A stretch of DNA of 17,229 bases from Euryarchaeota archaeon UBA226. GTDB lineage: Archaea > Thermoplasmatota > Poseidoniia > Poseidoniales > Poseidoniaceae. Positions 1-8,616 of the stretch are shown in pieces; position 1 is the stretch's first letter; each line of letters opens with the position of its first letter. The notes under the pieces are model-generated. The model saw nothing but the letters and a program-made list of their open reading frames with translations. It did no database searches and was not told the origin of the DNA. Both the position numbers and the translations under genes were made by a program. The stretch covers positions 1 to 17,229 of the forward strand of contig DAWL01000033.1 in assembly GCA_002505935.1 (NCBI GenBank). The letters run 5' to 3'.

Positions 1-26
1 TCCATCCACAGTTTCTCAGTAACCAT
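1..26 (-). CDS. Possible first codons of the next minus-strand gene
   Basis: Downstream of purQ an ATG at 26-24 on the minus strand opens a frame (MVTEKLWM) that stays open to the window edge. Only eight full codons are visible, so the product cannot be identified. A purine gene such as purF would be a natural neighbour of purSL-purQ, but nothing in the eight residues proves it. I see no ribosome binding site before this ATG. It could be a chance ATG, with the true gene starting elsewhere. Confidence 0.2.
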
Positions 27-60
27 GTTTCGGCGAAAGGGGGTGTGATGATAATCTTGC

Positions 61-981
61 TCAAAGGTTATTTCTCACATATTCAACAGCATTATGGAAA
101 ATTGCCATGCCGTCCCCTTCCCAAACTAATCGTTCGGCTTCGCGGTCTCTAGCCAGACGGTTGTTTTCTTCAGTCTCTGTATCATCACTAATGATGTGGT
201 CGAATGGAGATGGGGGGCGTTCTACATCAGGAAGTTCTTGGCGACGGAAATGGGGGTGTAACCAACGTGCATAGATTGCTTCAGGGTGCGGCATTAGACC
301 GAAAATCAATCCAGTAGGATCGCTGATTCCAGCAATATTTCTCATACTACCATTAGGACAAATGGGGAATGGTAAGGGCTCGTTTGTAATCCCCCCTCCG
401 GGTGAAGTAGTGGGGTCGACATATCGGCAAACCAATTGCCCATTGGTATCTAATGTGTCAAGAATCTCCTCAGATGGTGTAACAAATTTCCCCTCTCCAT
501 GCCTTACTGGAACTTCCATTCTTTGAATCCCTTTAGTCCAGATACAATTGCTATCTTGGTTGAAATCCAATGTTACCCAACGGTCTTCATAACGGCCACT
601 ATTGTTCAAAGTAAGAGATGCTGTCTGTTCAAAATCTGGTATTTCTTTACCGGGTAACAAACCTGTCTTAACCAGTACCTGGAAGCCGTTACAGATTCCA
701 ATAATTGGTTTACCCTCAGCTACAAATTGGGATAACTGTTCTCTAAGACTGAAGCGCATTCTATTTCCTAGCAATCTACCACTACCGAGGTGGTCTCCAA
801 ATGAAAACCCGCCAGGAACTGCAAGTATGTGGAATTCGGAAAGGTCTCTTTCCCCTGAAACAAGATGGTTGACGTGTATTCTTTCGGGGTTTGCTCCTGC
901 AATCCTGAATACTGCTGCAGTCTCATGATCGCAATTTATGCCGAAGCCCGTCAGCACTGCAACGTTTGGTGTATGAACCAT
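61..981 (-). CDS. purQ: Phosphoribosylformylglycinamidine synthase, glutaminase subunit PurQ
   Basis: This 306-residue protein is a class I glutamine amidotransferase. It releases ammonia from glutamine for FGAM synthetase, the fourth step of purine synthesis, in the cytoplasm. The nucleophile is Cys97 in GICNGFQ, and His232 and Glu234 in MPHPE complete the triad. The N-terminal VAVLTGFGINCDHE and the PGGFSFGDHLGSG strand are typical of PurQ. The protein is longer than the usual 220-260 residues because about 45 mostly charged, proline-rich residues (about 242-288) lie between the His/Glu motif and the final helix DGMAIFHNAVEYV. The start ATG overlaps the purSL stop by one base (TGATG), and a strong ribosome site (GGGGGTGAT) lies five bases upstream inside purSL. 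Translational coupling and equimolar synthesis of the two subunits are therefore likely. Family assignment is firm; the role of the insertion is unknown. Confidence 0.95.
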   Translation of the reverse strand: MVHTPNVAVLTGFGINCDHETAAVFRIAGANPERIHVNHLVSGERDLSEFHILAVPGGFSFGDHLGSGRLLGNRMRFSLREQLSQFVAEGKPIIGICNGFQVLVKTGLLPGKEIPDFEQTASLTLNNSGRYEDRWVTLDFNQDSNCIWTKGIQRMEVPVRHGEGKFVTPSEEILDTLDTNGQLVCRYVDPTTSPGGGITNEPLPFPICPNGSMRNIAGISDPTGLIFGLMPHPEAIYARWLHPHFRRQELPDVERPPSPFDHIISDDTETEENNRLARDREAERLVWEGDGMAIFHNAVEYVRNNL

Positions 982-3900
982 CAGAAATCACCCCCTGGGA
1001 ATGTCTCTTTCCATGCTTCTGCAGCGCTTTCAACATCCACATCAAGCAATGTTTCTCCGCCATCTTTGATGATTAAATGGTTGGAATCGTTTGTTTTTCC
1101 TAATTCAACATAATGATGTCCATTCATTTGCTGTTTGAACTCTTCGAGTTTTTCAGGCATTACTGCTACGATAATTCGGGCTAGGCTCTCACCATACAAT
1201 CTGGCCCACCTACTTGCTTGCCCAATATCAGCAATGTCGATGCTGGCCCCTTGTCGTCCGCCGATGCACATCTCGGCCAATGCCACTGAAACGCCTCCTT
1301 CACTACAATCGTGAGCGCTTGAAACCAATCCTTTGTGAATCGCTTTAGTCAGAGCCTTGTATCTCGATAGATTAGATTCGATATCGTGCAAGCGCGGGAC
1401 TTCACCCCCGATTCCTGCGGCCCTGTTTTGCCGGCGCAACATGTATGCAACTTCGTTTGCTCCAAGTTCTTCTCTAGTCTCCCCTAAAATAAACAGGTGA
1501 TGTCCAGCACCAATCAGATCGCTCGTAATTGATACTCTAACATCTGGATGATTACCAATGAGGGAAAACAAAAGGGTTGGTGGAATACTGATTTTGTCCT
1601 TCCCCTTACCATAGTCATTTTTCATTGAATCTTTACCACTAATACATGGAACATTGTAACCAGTACATGCTCTTTCCAACTCTCTATTCGCCCTAACTAA
1701 TTGGGCCAATTTGAATTTACCATCTGGCGTCTTCTCGCTTTCAATCGGGTCTGGCCAACAATAATTGTCACAACCAGCCATCTTACTGGTGTCTACGCCA
1801 CTGCAAACAGCATTTCTCACTGCTTCATCAACAGCTGCTGCAGCCATTGCTCCTGCGTCGATATCAGAATATCTCGGTGAAAGACCGCAAGATACTACGA
1901 AGCCTTGAGAGTCTCCATGGATTGGTGCAAGTACTCCTGCATCGCCAGGACCGTCGCAATTCTTGCCAACAAAGGGTTTGACTGCGGTTTGGGCAATTAC
2001 CTCATGATCATATTGTCTGACCAATGTTTCTTTGCTAGCAATATTTGGCCTCCTCAACAAATCTAACAGAATTTCGTTATGATCCACTTCAGTTGGGGGC
2101 TCAAAGGGTGTGTTTTTCGGTGGCCTCCATTCACTTTGTAATTGCAGTTGTGGAACTCCATCGTGTAAGAAAGTCAAAGGGAGAGATGCGACTGTCAGGT
2201 CTCCATATTTGACATGAAACATACCTGTAGAAGTGAAATTGGCAACAATTGTTGCTTCGACTTCGTGTAGTTTAGCTAATTTTTCAAACGCTTCTTGATC
2301 GGATGGGCGTACGGCAACCGTCATCCTTTCTTGTGATTCGGAAACTAATATTTCCCAAGCAGATAATCCGCTTTGCTTCAATGGAACTGCTGCTAAGTCG
2401 ATGATACAACCATCGGTATATTCTGCCATTTCTCCAATGCTGCTAGAAAGTCCACCTGCTCCGTTGTCTGTGATACAAGTGATTAGGCCTGCATCTCGCG
2501 CTTCAAGAATCATATCAAGCATCTTTTTCTGGGTGATAGGATCGCCAATTTGTACTGCGCTGCTAGGACTTTCTTCCGTTAATTCGAGGCTGGAAAATGT
2601 GGCCCCATGAATTCCGTCAGCCCCAACTCTACCCCCCACCATGTAAACCAAATCGCCTTCTGCGGGATTTTTGATGTGAGTCTCTCTTCCATCTGGGAGA
2701 TGTCTGGGCATCAATCCAATCGTTCCCGCATATACCAATGGTTTGCCAATGAACCTATCATCGAAGACTATTGCGCCATTCACAGTTGGAATTCCACTTT
2801 CATTACCTCCTACTCGGATGCCTGCATGGACGCCTTCAAGGACGCGGGTTGGATGAAACAGATTTTCGGGTAATTCGCCTTCCCAATCAGGAGGGCCGAA
2901 ACAAAAGATATCGGTGTTGGCAATTGGTCTGGCTCCCAATCCTGTACCAAGGATGTCTCTATTCACTCCAACAATACCCGTCATCGCTCCACCATATGGA
3001 TCTAAAGCGCTGGGGGAATTGTGGGTTTCCACTTTCATGCAAAGGCTCCATTCATTGTTCCAAGCGATGACCCCGGAGTTGTCATGAAAGATTGAGAGAA
3101 GCCAATCAACTTCATTTTGCATTTTTTCGGTTGGTTTCATAATATAGGTCTTGAATAGTGAGTCAATCTCACTCTTCTCTCCTGTTTCGGTGTCGTGGTG
3201 CTCGATTTTTGCGGCGAAAATCTTGTGTTTACAGTGCTCTGACCAAGTTTGTGCAAGACATTCCAGTTCTACATCGGTTGGGGCATCTGGACGTAGGCCT
3301 CTGGCTTCTCTCTGGGCTTGGATTTCGGGGTCCCTATAATGTGATTGTATAGCCTTCATTTCCTCTAAACTCAAGGCGAGTATTCCCTTTTCTGAAATCT
3401 CCAACAGTTCTTCGTCGCTGACTTCTAAATCTATGGTGGCGGGTATAGTGAATTCAGTCTTTTGAGGGGTTGGAAAATCTAGAACGGGGAGGGGTGTTTT
3501 TGGATTTCTTGTGTCTGCAACTTTAGCAATTTCAATCAGGGGGTTGTGAAGTTGTTTTGCAAGCCAATTTAGATCGATGTCTTCGCTAAGGCCATGGAAT
3601 GCATAAGTCATTGATGTTGAAATTGCAGCGCCATCACCCAGCTCTGGGTGGAGAGTTAGAAGGCCGTCTAAAGCTGCACTTCCCGGATTATCGGTAACTC
3701 CGGGTTTGAAGCCTATACTGATTACCGCGTCTGGGCGTTCTGGGAATTGTGTCCCATCCTCAAGTAGAGGAGAATTACATGTTGCATTTTCGATTATTGG
3801 ATCAGCGAATAGTACATCCAAATCCTCGTTTAATGGGCCTTCATCCAACTCAGAATTAACCAAAAAACCGACAATACTCCTCACCTTATCTACTGAAATA

Positions 3901-4064
3901 TTGTGATTATTGAGGAGTGAGCGCCTAACTACTTCTCCTCTGACATCAACCATTCCGGGCTTTGGGGTGACTTCGATACGGTGCACAATTGTTGACAGCC
4001 CCAGCACAACCTGCCCCGTAGGGGCAGAAGGTTGTGATTGAAGACCGTCCATGAAGGCTTTCAT
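981..4064 (-). CDS. purL: Fused PurS-PurL (phosphoribosylformylglycinamidine synthase, synthetase subunit)
   Basis: This is the ATP-dependent synthetase part of FGAM synthetase, which turns FGAR plus ammonia into FGAM. Numbering below is from the longer TTG start at 4070 (1029 residues). The PurL core begins near residue 215 and carries TWSEHCKHK (275-283), VETHNSPSALDPYGGA (347-362), GGNESGIP, DNGAGGLSSS, SGKDSMKND and SAHDCSEGG (918-925). The first 190 residues hold two PurS-like units, each opening with a KPG turn (VTPKPGMVDVRG at 34-45 and FKPGVTDNPG at 121-130). PurS, normally a separate small protein, therefore appears fused and duplicated. From memory, similar PurSL proteins with HNSPSA in place of HNHPSA occur in some delta-proteobacteria and Bacteroidetes, so bacterial origin is plausible. 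The upstream gene ends at 4072. I chose the ATG at 4064 over the TTG at 4070; another ATG lies at 4052. No ribosome site decides between them. Confidence 0.93.
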   Translation of the reverse strand: MKAFMDGLQSQPSAPTGQVVLGLSTIVHRIEVTPKPGMVDVRGEVVRRSLLNNHNISVDKVRSIVGFLVNSELDEGPLNEDLDVLFADPIIENATCNSPLLEDGTQFPERPDAVISIGFKPGVTDNPGSAALDGLLTLHPELGDGAAISTSMTYAFHGLSEDIDLNWLAKQLHNPLIEIAKVADTRNPKTPLPVLDFPTPQKTEFTIPATIDLEVSDEELLEISEKGILALSLEEMKAIQSHYRDPEIQAQREARGLRPDAPTDVELECLAQTWSEHCKHKIFAAKIEHHDTETGEKSEIDSLFKTYIMKPTEKMQNEVDWLLSIFHDNSGVIAWNNEWSLCMKVETHNSPSALDPYGGAMTGIVGVNRDILGTGLGARPIANTDIFCFGPPDWEGELPENLFHPTRVLEGVHAGIRVGGNESGIPTVNGAIVFDDRFIGKPLVYAGTIGLMPRHLPDGRETHIKNPAEGDLVYMVGGRVGADGIHGATFSSLELTEESPSSAVQIGDPITQKKMLDMILEARDAGLITCITDNGAGGLSSSIGEMAEYTDGCIIDLAAVPLKQSGLSAWEILVSESQERMTVAVRPSDQEAFEKLAKLHEVEATIVANFTSTGMFHVKYGDLTVASLPLTFLHDGVPQLQLQSEWRPPKNTPFEPPTEVDHNEILLDLLRRPNIASKETLVRQYDHEVIAQTAVKPFVGKNCDGPGDAGVLAPIHGDSQGFVVSCGLSPRYSDIDAGAMAAAAVDEAVRNAVCSGVDTSKMAGCDNYCWPDPIESEKTPDGKFKLAQLVRANRELERACTGYNVPCISGKDSMKNDYGKGKDKISIPPTLLFSLIGNHPDVRVSITSDLIGAGHHLFILGETREELGANEVAYMLRRQNRAAGIGGEVPRLHDIESNLSRYKALTKAIHKGLVSSAHDCSEGGVSVALAEMCIGGRQGASIDIADIGQASRWARLYGESLARIIVAVMPEKLEEFKQQMNGHHYVELGKTNDSNHLIIKDGGETLLDVDVESAAEAWKETFPGGDF
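987..995 (-). promoter_or_regulatory. Ribosome binding site of purQ inside purSL
   Basis: On the minus strand GGGGGTGAT ends five bases before the purQ ATG and lies within the last codons of purSL. It resembles the archaeal consensus GGAGGTGAT. It fixes the purQ start at 981 and supports translational coupling across the TGATG stop-start overlap. Confidence 0.65.
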
Positions 4065-4071
4065 CCTCAAT

Positions 4072-5664
4072 TCAAGGTAATCCGACGAGTTTGCGTAGGC
4101 TTGGCACTACTTTTAGCAGGGGTACTGCTAACCCACCAGCCTTGCCGGCCTTGCCAGAATATTGTTTCAGAGTTTGGGAAATATTCTTTGAAACCGATGT
4201 ACGCATCGTTCTTCCTTCAATGACATCTCCTGCAGAATTCTTTAGCCTCACATGAGTGTCGAATATTCCTTTACCGTTCGGTTGCATGGAAAGCCATAGC
4301 ACAGATCCTTTGTCAAGGGAATCTCCAATGACGTCTATCAAGTCTATTTTTTGATTACTTGAAATTGAGAGTGCTTTACTCTCCGGAGTTTTTACAGTTT
4401 GTTCTTTGTCAAATGTTAGTTTGATTGTTTGGTGTTGTGGTTCAAGGGAGGGGGAGATGACTTCTACCTCATACGTTTCGTCACTATCAATCAAACATGC
4501 GAGGTATATCAGAAGGTTGATCTGGTCGCTTGATGTTTGTCTATCAACCTCTGAATCAAAAATGAATGTTGAGTTTTGTAAGTCTTCTAATTCATTCATG
4601 AAAAGGTGCTCGAGGCGATCTATAACTAAGAAAAACGAAGGGATATATTCTCTAGTTAATTCCAATAGATGTTGAATCATCTTCATGTTGAATATTTCAT
4701 GGGAAATAATCTGATCGATTGATTCTTCAGAGAAAATCTCGCTAAGTTCTGATTGTACTTGGTCATCATCTAATACTCCTTCTTGATTCATGTGATAAAG
4801 AAAAATGGTTTTCTCAACAGCTGCTACTTTGGATATTCCATCTTTTACTTGAAGTGTGGTTTCTCTGATGTATTGATTCCATTTACTGGCAAGGGTTGGT
4901 TCCATCATATAACGCATCATCTGAGTAAATGGTGCGGTTAACAGGGTAGGGTGGCCCGATGGGACATATGTAGAGAGAAGTCCTGTTGGTTGGGATGCAT
5001 CGAAATCTTTGGTTGGGTCCATAGTCGCTGCTAACCAAACTAAGATGGAAAGACCCGTTCCTACCGCTACTGACATTGCGAAAAGGAATGGCCAAGGGTC
5101 TGCTGTCGTGAATGTCATTTCATTCCATGCTGAAGGGGGAGAGACGAATATGGCTCCAAATAGGGTAACTAGGTAACATAATATTGCAATTATTCCAAAT
5201 ACGCGATGGGAAATTGCCTGATAGTGTTCGTCGCGTAATGTGTTTGAAACCTGATCATATCCTTCGAGTGATTTGAATGGTTGGCCGTTTCTTCTAGCTA
5301 ACACTCCTTCTAACTCAAAGTTAGCCCTTGTCAATTTCAATCCTCTTGCTCGTTTAGCAAGTAATACCTGCCACAATACTTGTCCAACAAGAATCAAAAA
5401 AAGCATAATTGGAATAATTGTGCCACTTAATTCGAGATTCAATAATGTTGGATCGAATTGATAAATTAATCCTGCAGCAATAACTGGAATTGGCATTAAT
5501 CGGTTGATTAAAACTCCAGGGCCTGTATTGAACAAGAATATCTCTCGCTCTTCTGCCCGGGTTTGGTTCAATCTCTCGTTCAGAGTTTCGGTGGAGGCTG
5601 CAATGTCAAAGATATCTGAATATTCCTTTGACGGTTCCGAAGGGGGGGTATATTCAGAATCCAT
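4072..5664 (-). CDS. Uncharacterised membrane protein with four predicted helices
   Basis: I do not recognise a family for this 530-residue protein. The first 50 residues are polar and acidic with no signal peptide. Four hydrophobic segments follow at about 52-69, 82-103, 154-175 and 190-213, in two closely spaced pairs separated by a basic, polar loop (104-150). The remaining 315 residues lack membrane segments. They comprise a helical, acidic part (255-365, including a stretch rich in Glu, Asp and Leu) and a part with beta-strand character (395-485) that reads like a small sandwich or barrel domain. The C-terminus is basic and glycine-rich (KQYSGKAGKAGG). With an even helix count both termini should face the cytoplasm. 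It sits 39 bases after uvrA and directly before purSL, so co-transcription is likely, but this context does not suggest a role in repair or purine synthesis. It may be a lineage-specific protein. Confidence 0.8.
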   Translation of the reverse strand: MDSEYTPPSEPSKEYSDIFDIAASTETLNERLNQTRAEEREIFLFNTGPGVLINRLMPIPVIAAGLIYQFDPTLLNLELSGTIIPIMLFLILVGQVLWQVLLAKRARGLKLTRANFELEGVLARRNGQPFKSLEGYDQVSNTLRDEHYQAISHRVFGIIAILCYLVTLFGAIFVSPPSAWNEMTFTTADPWPFLFAMSVAVGTGLSILVWLAATMDPTKDFDASQPTGLLSTYVPSGHPTLLTAPFTQMMRYMMEPTLASKWNQYIRETTLQVKDGISKVAAVEKTIFLYHMNQEGVLDDDQVQSELSEIFSEESIDQIISHEIFNMKMIQHLLELTREYIPSFFLVIDRLEHLFMNELEDLQNSTFIFDSEVDRQTSSDQINLLIYLACLIDSDETYEVEVISPSLEPQHQTIKLTFDKEQTVKTPESKALSISSNQKIDLIDVIGDSLDKGSVLWLSMQPNGKGIFDTHVRLKNSAGDVIEGRTMRTSVSKNISQTLKQYSGKAGKAGGLAVPLLKVVPSLRKLVGLP

Positions 5665-5703
5665 ACAGTTTCGAAGCGGTTCCGAGGGATTATGGCTTCG
5701 GTC

Positions 5704-8589
5704 CTACAATACGCTCTTTAGGCAAGTTCCAGTATATCCTTTCTTGATTTTTGAAACATCTTCTGGGGTTCCCTGAGCAATTACCGTACCGCCCCCATCG
5801 CCCCCGTCCGGGCCTAAGTCGATTATCCAGTCCGCACTTTTCACAACATCAAGATGGTGTTCGATAACAACGATTGTGTGGCCCTTTTCTCTCAATCTCA
5901 GCAATACTTCGATGAGTTTCTGGGTATCAGAAAATGATAGTCCTGTTGTCGGCTCATCAAGGATATACAATGTGTGATTATTTGCTGGCCGTTTCAATTC
6001 ACTTGCCAATTTAACTCTCTGCGCCTCTCCCCCACTGAGTGTTGTTGCTGGTTGGCCTAGTCTGATATATCCAAGACCAACGTCATTCAAGGTTGATAAT
6101 ATTCGGTGGAGTTTTCGATGGTGTTCGAAAAAGTTAGTTGCTTGAGAAACTGACATTGCCAAAATATCTGAGATGGTCTTCCCCTTCCATTCAACTTCTA
6201 GTGTTTCCCTAGTATATCGGGCACCCTTACAAACGTCGCATGTCATCCATACGTCCGGTAAAAAGTTCATTTCCAATTTTATTGATCCTGCGCCCTTACA
6301 CGATTCGCAACGGCCGCCCCTTACATTAAATGAGAAATGCCCCGGTTTGTATCCGCGTTCCTTGGATAATGGGGTGTTTGCAAATATTGATCTCACCTCA
6401 TCGAATGCTTTGGTATATGTTGCAGGGTTTGATCTAGGTGTTCTACCAATTGGTGATTGGTCGATTATGATGACCTTGTCTACGTCTTCTGCACCGATTA
6501 TTGAGTCGTGTTTTCCTGGAATTTTGTCGCTTCCTTGAGTTGTGCGCATTAGTGCTGGACCTAATATTCCAGACACTAGAGATGATTTTCCGCTACCGGA
6601 AACTCCTGTCACAGCGGTCATCAAGCCCAAAGGTATCATTACATCAATTCCGGCTAGATTGTTGTGCCTCGCGCCTTTGATCGTTAACCATCCGTTTTCT
6701 GGCGGGGTTCGATAGTCGGGTGTTGGAATCTTACGGCGGCCAGAAAGATATGCTCCCGTTATGCTCTCCTCACATTCCATTATCTCAATTGGCGGGCCAT
6801 TTGCCACAATTTCTCCACCATCAGCTCCTGCTCCGGGGCCAAGATCACATAACCAATCGGCTTGCCTGAGAGTCTCTTCATCATGCTCAACAACAATTAG
6901 TGTATTTCCTGATTCGGACAATTCCCTGAGCGTACTAATGAGTTGAGCGTTATCCTTCTGATGGAGTCCAATGCTTGGCTCATCGAGGACATACATAACG
7001 CCAGTCAATCTAGTACCAATTTGTGTGGCTAATCTAATTCTTTGACTTTCACCGCCAGAAAGGGTGTTGGCTCTTCTATCGAGTGTCAAATAATCTAATC
7101 CTACATCGTTAAGAAAAGAAAGGCGGTTCTCGATTTCTTTGATAACTTCGTCGCCAATAAATAGCGATTTTTCGTCTAGTGGCTTCTTGCCTCCCCTCCA
7201 TGACTGAACTAATTGTAGTGAGTTACATACCGTCATTGAACCAAGAGATGGAAGTGATGTTCCACCAACAGTAACTCCTCTTGCAGAGGGATTCAATTTT
7301 TCACCATTGCAATCCAAACAGGGTTCGTCTGTCATGAATGACATCAATCTATGGCGAGTTCTTTCTGAACTTGTTTCGGTATACGTTTTGTTCAATCTCC
7401 CCATCACACCCATCCACGGGCGTTGCATTTTGTATGTCGAACCCTTTTCTGAACGGAATTCAAAATCGATAATGGTTGAGCCCGTTCCATATAATTGGAT
7501 GTCCCTTTGATCATCATCTAATTCCTTGAAAGGGACATCGGTTGGTATCCCGTAGTGCTCCGCTACTTGTTCCATCTGTTTTCTATACCACCCTGGAGAC
7601 ATTGATTGTCTAAATGGCCTGATACAGCCTTCGCTAATACTAGCCTCTTCGATTATGGCCAATTCCTCACTGAATCTACGTTGAACGCCCAATCCTTGAC
7701 AAGAAGAGCAGGCGCCAAGGGGGCTGTTGAATGAAAATACACGTGGACTTAATTCTGGCATGAAAGAGCCGTGTTTGGGGCAAGCAAATTCCTCACTATA
7801 GGCTAACGCTTCTTCATCTGAATCTATCTTTTCGATGGCGACGGTCCCGCCGCCGAGGCGTAATCCTGCCTCCACCGCTTCAGTCAATCTCTGGCGGGTC
7901 TGATTTCCTATCTTCATTCGATCCATTCGAACATCAATATCGTGGCGAAGGTTCTTTTCAAGGGCTGGTGGGTTCTCAAATTCCGCATCCCTACCGTTGA
8001 TTCTACCGTGTGTCCATCCCTGATCAACTAAATGTTGGAATAAATCTACATGGGTACCTTTTCTATTTCTTATCGCCGGACTCCATATGGCACATGCTTG
8101 ATCGGTAAAACGCCATAACATATCATCGACTATTTCCTGAATGGTTCTTCTAGCAACTTCATCACCACATGTGGGACAATGAGGAATACCTATTCTAGCC
8201 CACAATAAACGAAGATAATCCATAATTTCAGTAACTGTAGCAACTGTTGATCTTGGATTATGAGAGCCTTGTTTCTGATCAATACTAATCGCCGGAGAAA
8301 GGCCTTCTATCTGATCGCAATCAGCCTTTTTCATCTGCCCTAGAAATTGTCTAGCATAGGAAGATAGTGACTCAACATATCTCCTCTGCCCTTCAGCATA
8401 TAATGTGTCAAATGCTAAGCTAGATTTTCCACTTCCTGATACTCCAGAGATGACAACAAACTGCCCCCTTGGTAATTCGACATCTATGTTCCTCAAATTA
8501 TGGGTACGGGCTCCCTTGACTTTGATCCAGCCTTGGTCGACTAGACTAGTGTTGTCCGCTCCACCCATGTAATTGCTGGGTCTTGGCAC
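5704..8589 (-). CDS. uvrA: UvrABC excision repair system ATPase UvrA
   Basis: UvrA is the damage-sensing ATPase of bacterial-type nucleotide excision repair; it loads UvrB at lesions. The 961-residue protein is about family length (940-960) and has both ABC modules. The first Walker A is GVSGSGKSS (49-57) with signature LSGGESQR (510-517) and Walker B VLDEPSIGLH (534-543). The second Walker A is GVSGSGKSS (662-670) with LSGGEAQR (851-858) and ILDEPTTGL (876-884). The inserted zinc modules are visible. One is CPKH...CSSC (270-297), where His273 replaces the second Cys of the E. coli form, a variant I recall from other UvrAs. The other is CESC...CDVC (761-787), needed for damaged-DNA binding. 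A CPTC pair is at 138-141 and CLDC at 424-427. The start shown is GTG at 8589; an ATG seven codons in (8568) is equally possible, and no ribosome site decides. uvrB and uvrC are not in the window. Confidence 0.97.
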   Translation of the reverse strand: MPRPSNYMGGADNTSLVDQGWIKVKGARTHNLRNIDVELPRGQFVVISGVSGSGKSSLAFDTLYAEGQRRYVESLSSYARQFLGQMKKADCDQIEGLSPAISIDQKQGSHNPRSTVATVTEIMDYLRLLWARIGIPHCPTCGDEVARRTIQEIVDDMLWRFTDQACAIWSPAIRNRKGTHVDLFQHLVDQGWTHGRINGRDAEFENPPALEKNLRHDIDVRMDRMKIGNQTRQRLTEAVEAGLRLGGGTVAIEKIDSDEEALAYSEEFACPKHGSFMPELSPRVFSFNSPLGACSSCQGLGVQRRFSEELAIIEEASISEGCIRPFRQSMSPGWYRKQMEQVAEHYGIPTDVPFKELDDDQRDIQLYGTGSTIIDFEFRSEKGSTYKMQRPWMGVMGRLNKTYTETSSERTRHRLMSFMTDEPCLDCNGEKLNPSARGVTVGGTSLPSLGSMTVCNSLQLVQSWRGGKKPLDEKSLFIGDEVIKEIENRLSFLNDVGLDYLTLDRRANTLSGGESQRIRLATQIGTRLTGVMYVLDEPSIGLHQKDNAQLISTLRELSESGNTLIVVEHDEETLRQADWLCDLGPGAGADGGEIVANGPPIEIMECEESITGAYLSGRRKIPTPDYRTPPENGWLTIKGARHNNLAGIDVMIPLGLMTAVTGVSGSGKSSLVSGILGPALMRTTQGSDKIPGKHDSIIGAEDVDKVIIIDQSPIGRTPRSNPATYTKAFDEVRSIFANTPLSKERGYKPGHFSFNVRGGRCESCKGAGSIKLEMNFLPDVWMTCDVCKGARYTRETLEVEWKGKTISDILAMSVSQATNFFEHHRKLHRILSTLNDVGLGYIRLGQPATTLSGGEAQRVKLASELKRPANNHTLYILDEPTTGLSFSDTQKLIEVLLRLREKGHTIVVIEHHLDVVKSADWIIDLGPDGGDGGGTVIAQGTPEDVSKIKKGYTGTCLKSVL

Positions 8590-8616
8590 CGGTTATTCAA
8601 TGCATGTCATCATTCT

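Noticed and set aside
1..60. Assignment of the left-edge frame to purF
   Set aside because: Only eight residues are visible; context suggests a purine gene but the sequence does not identify it.
5672..5700. Inverted repeat CGAAGC...GCTTCG between uvrA and the membrane protein gene
   Set aside because: Six base pairs with a 17-base loop are expected by chance, there is no T-tract, and transcription probably continues across it.
6173..6538. A 121-codon plus-strand frame opposite uvrA
   Set aside because: It lies wholly antisense to the second ATPase and zinc module of UvrA and has no features of its own.
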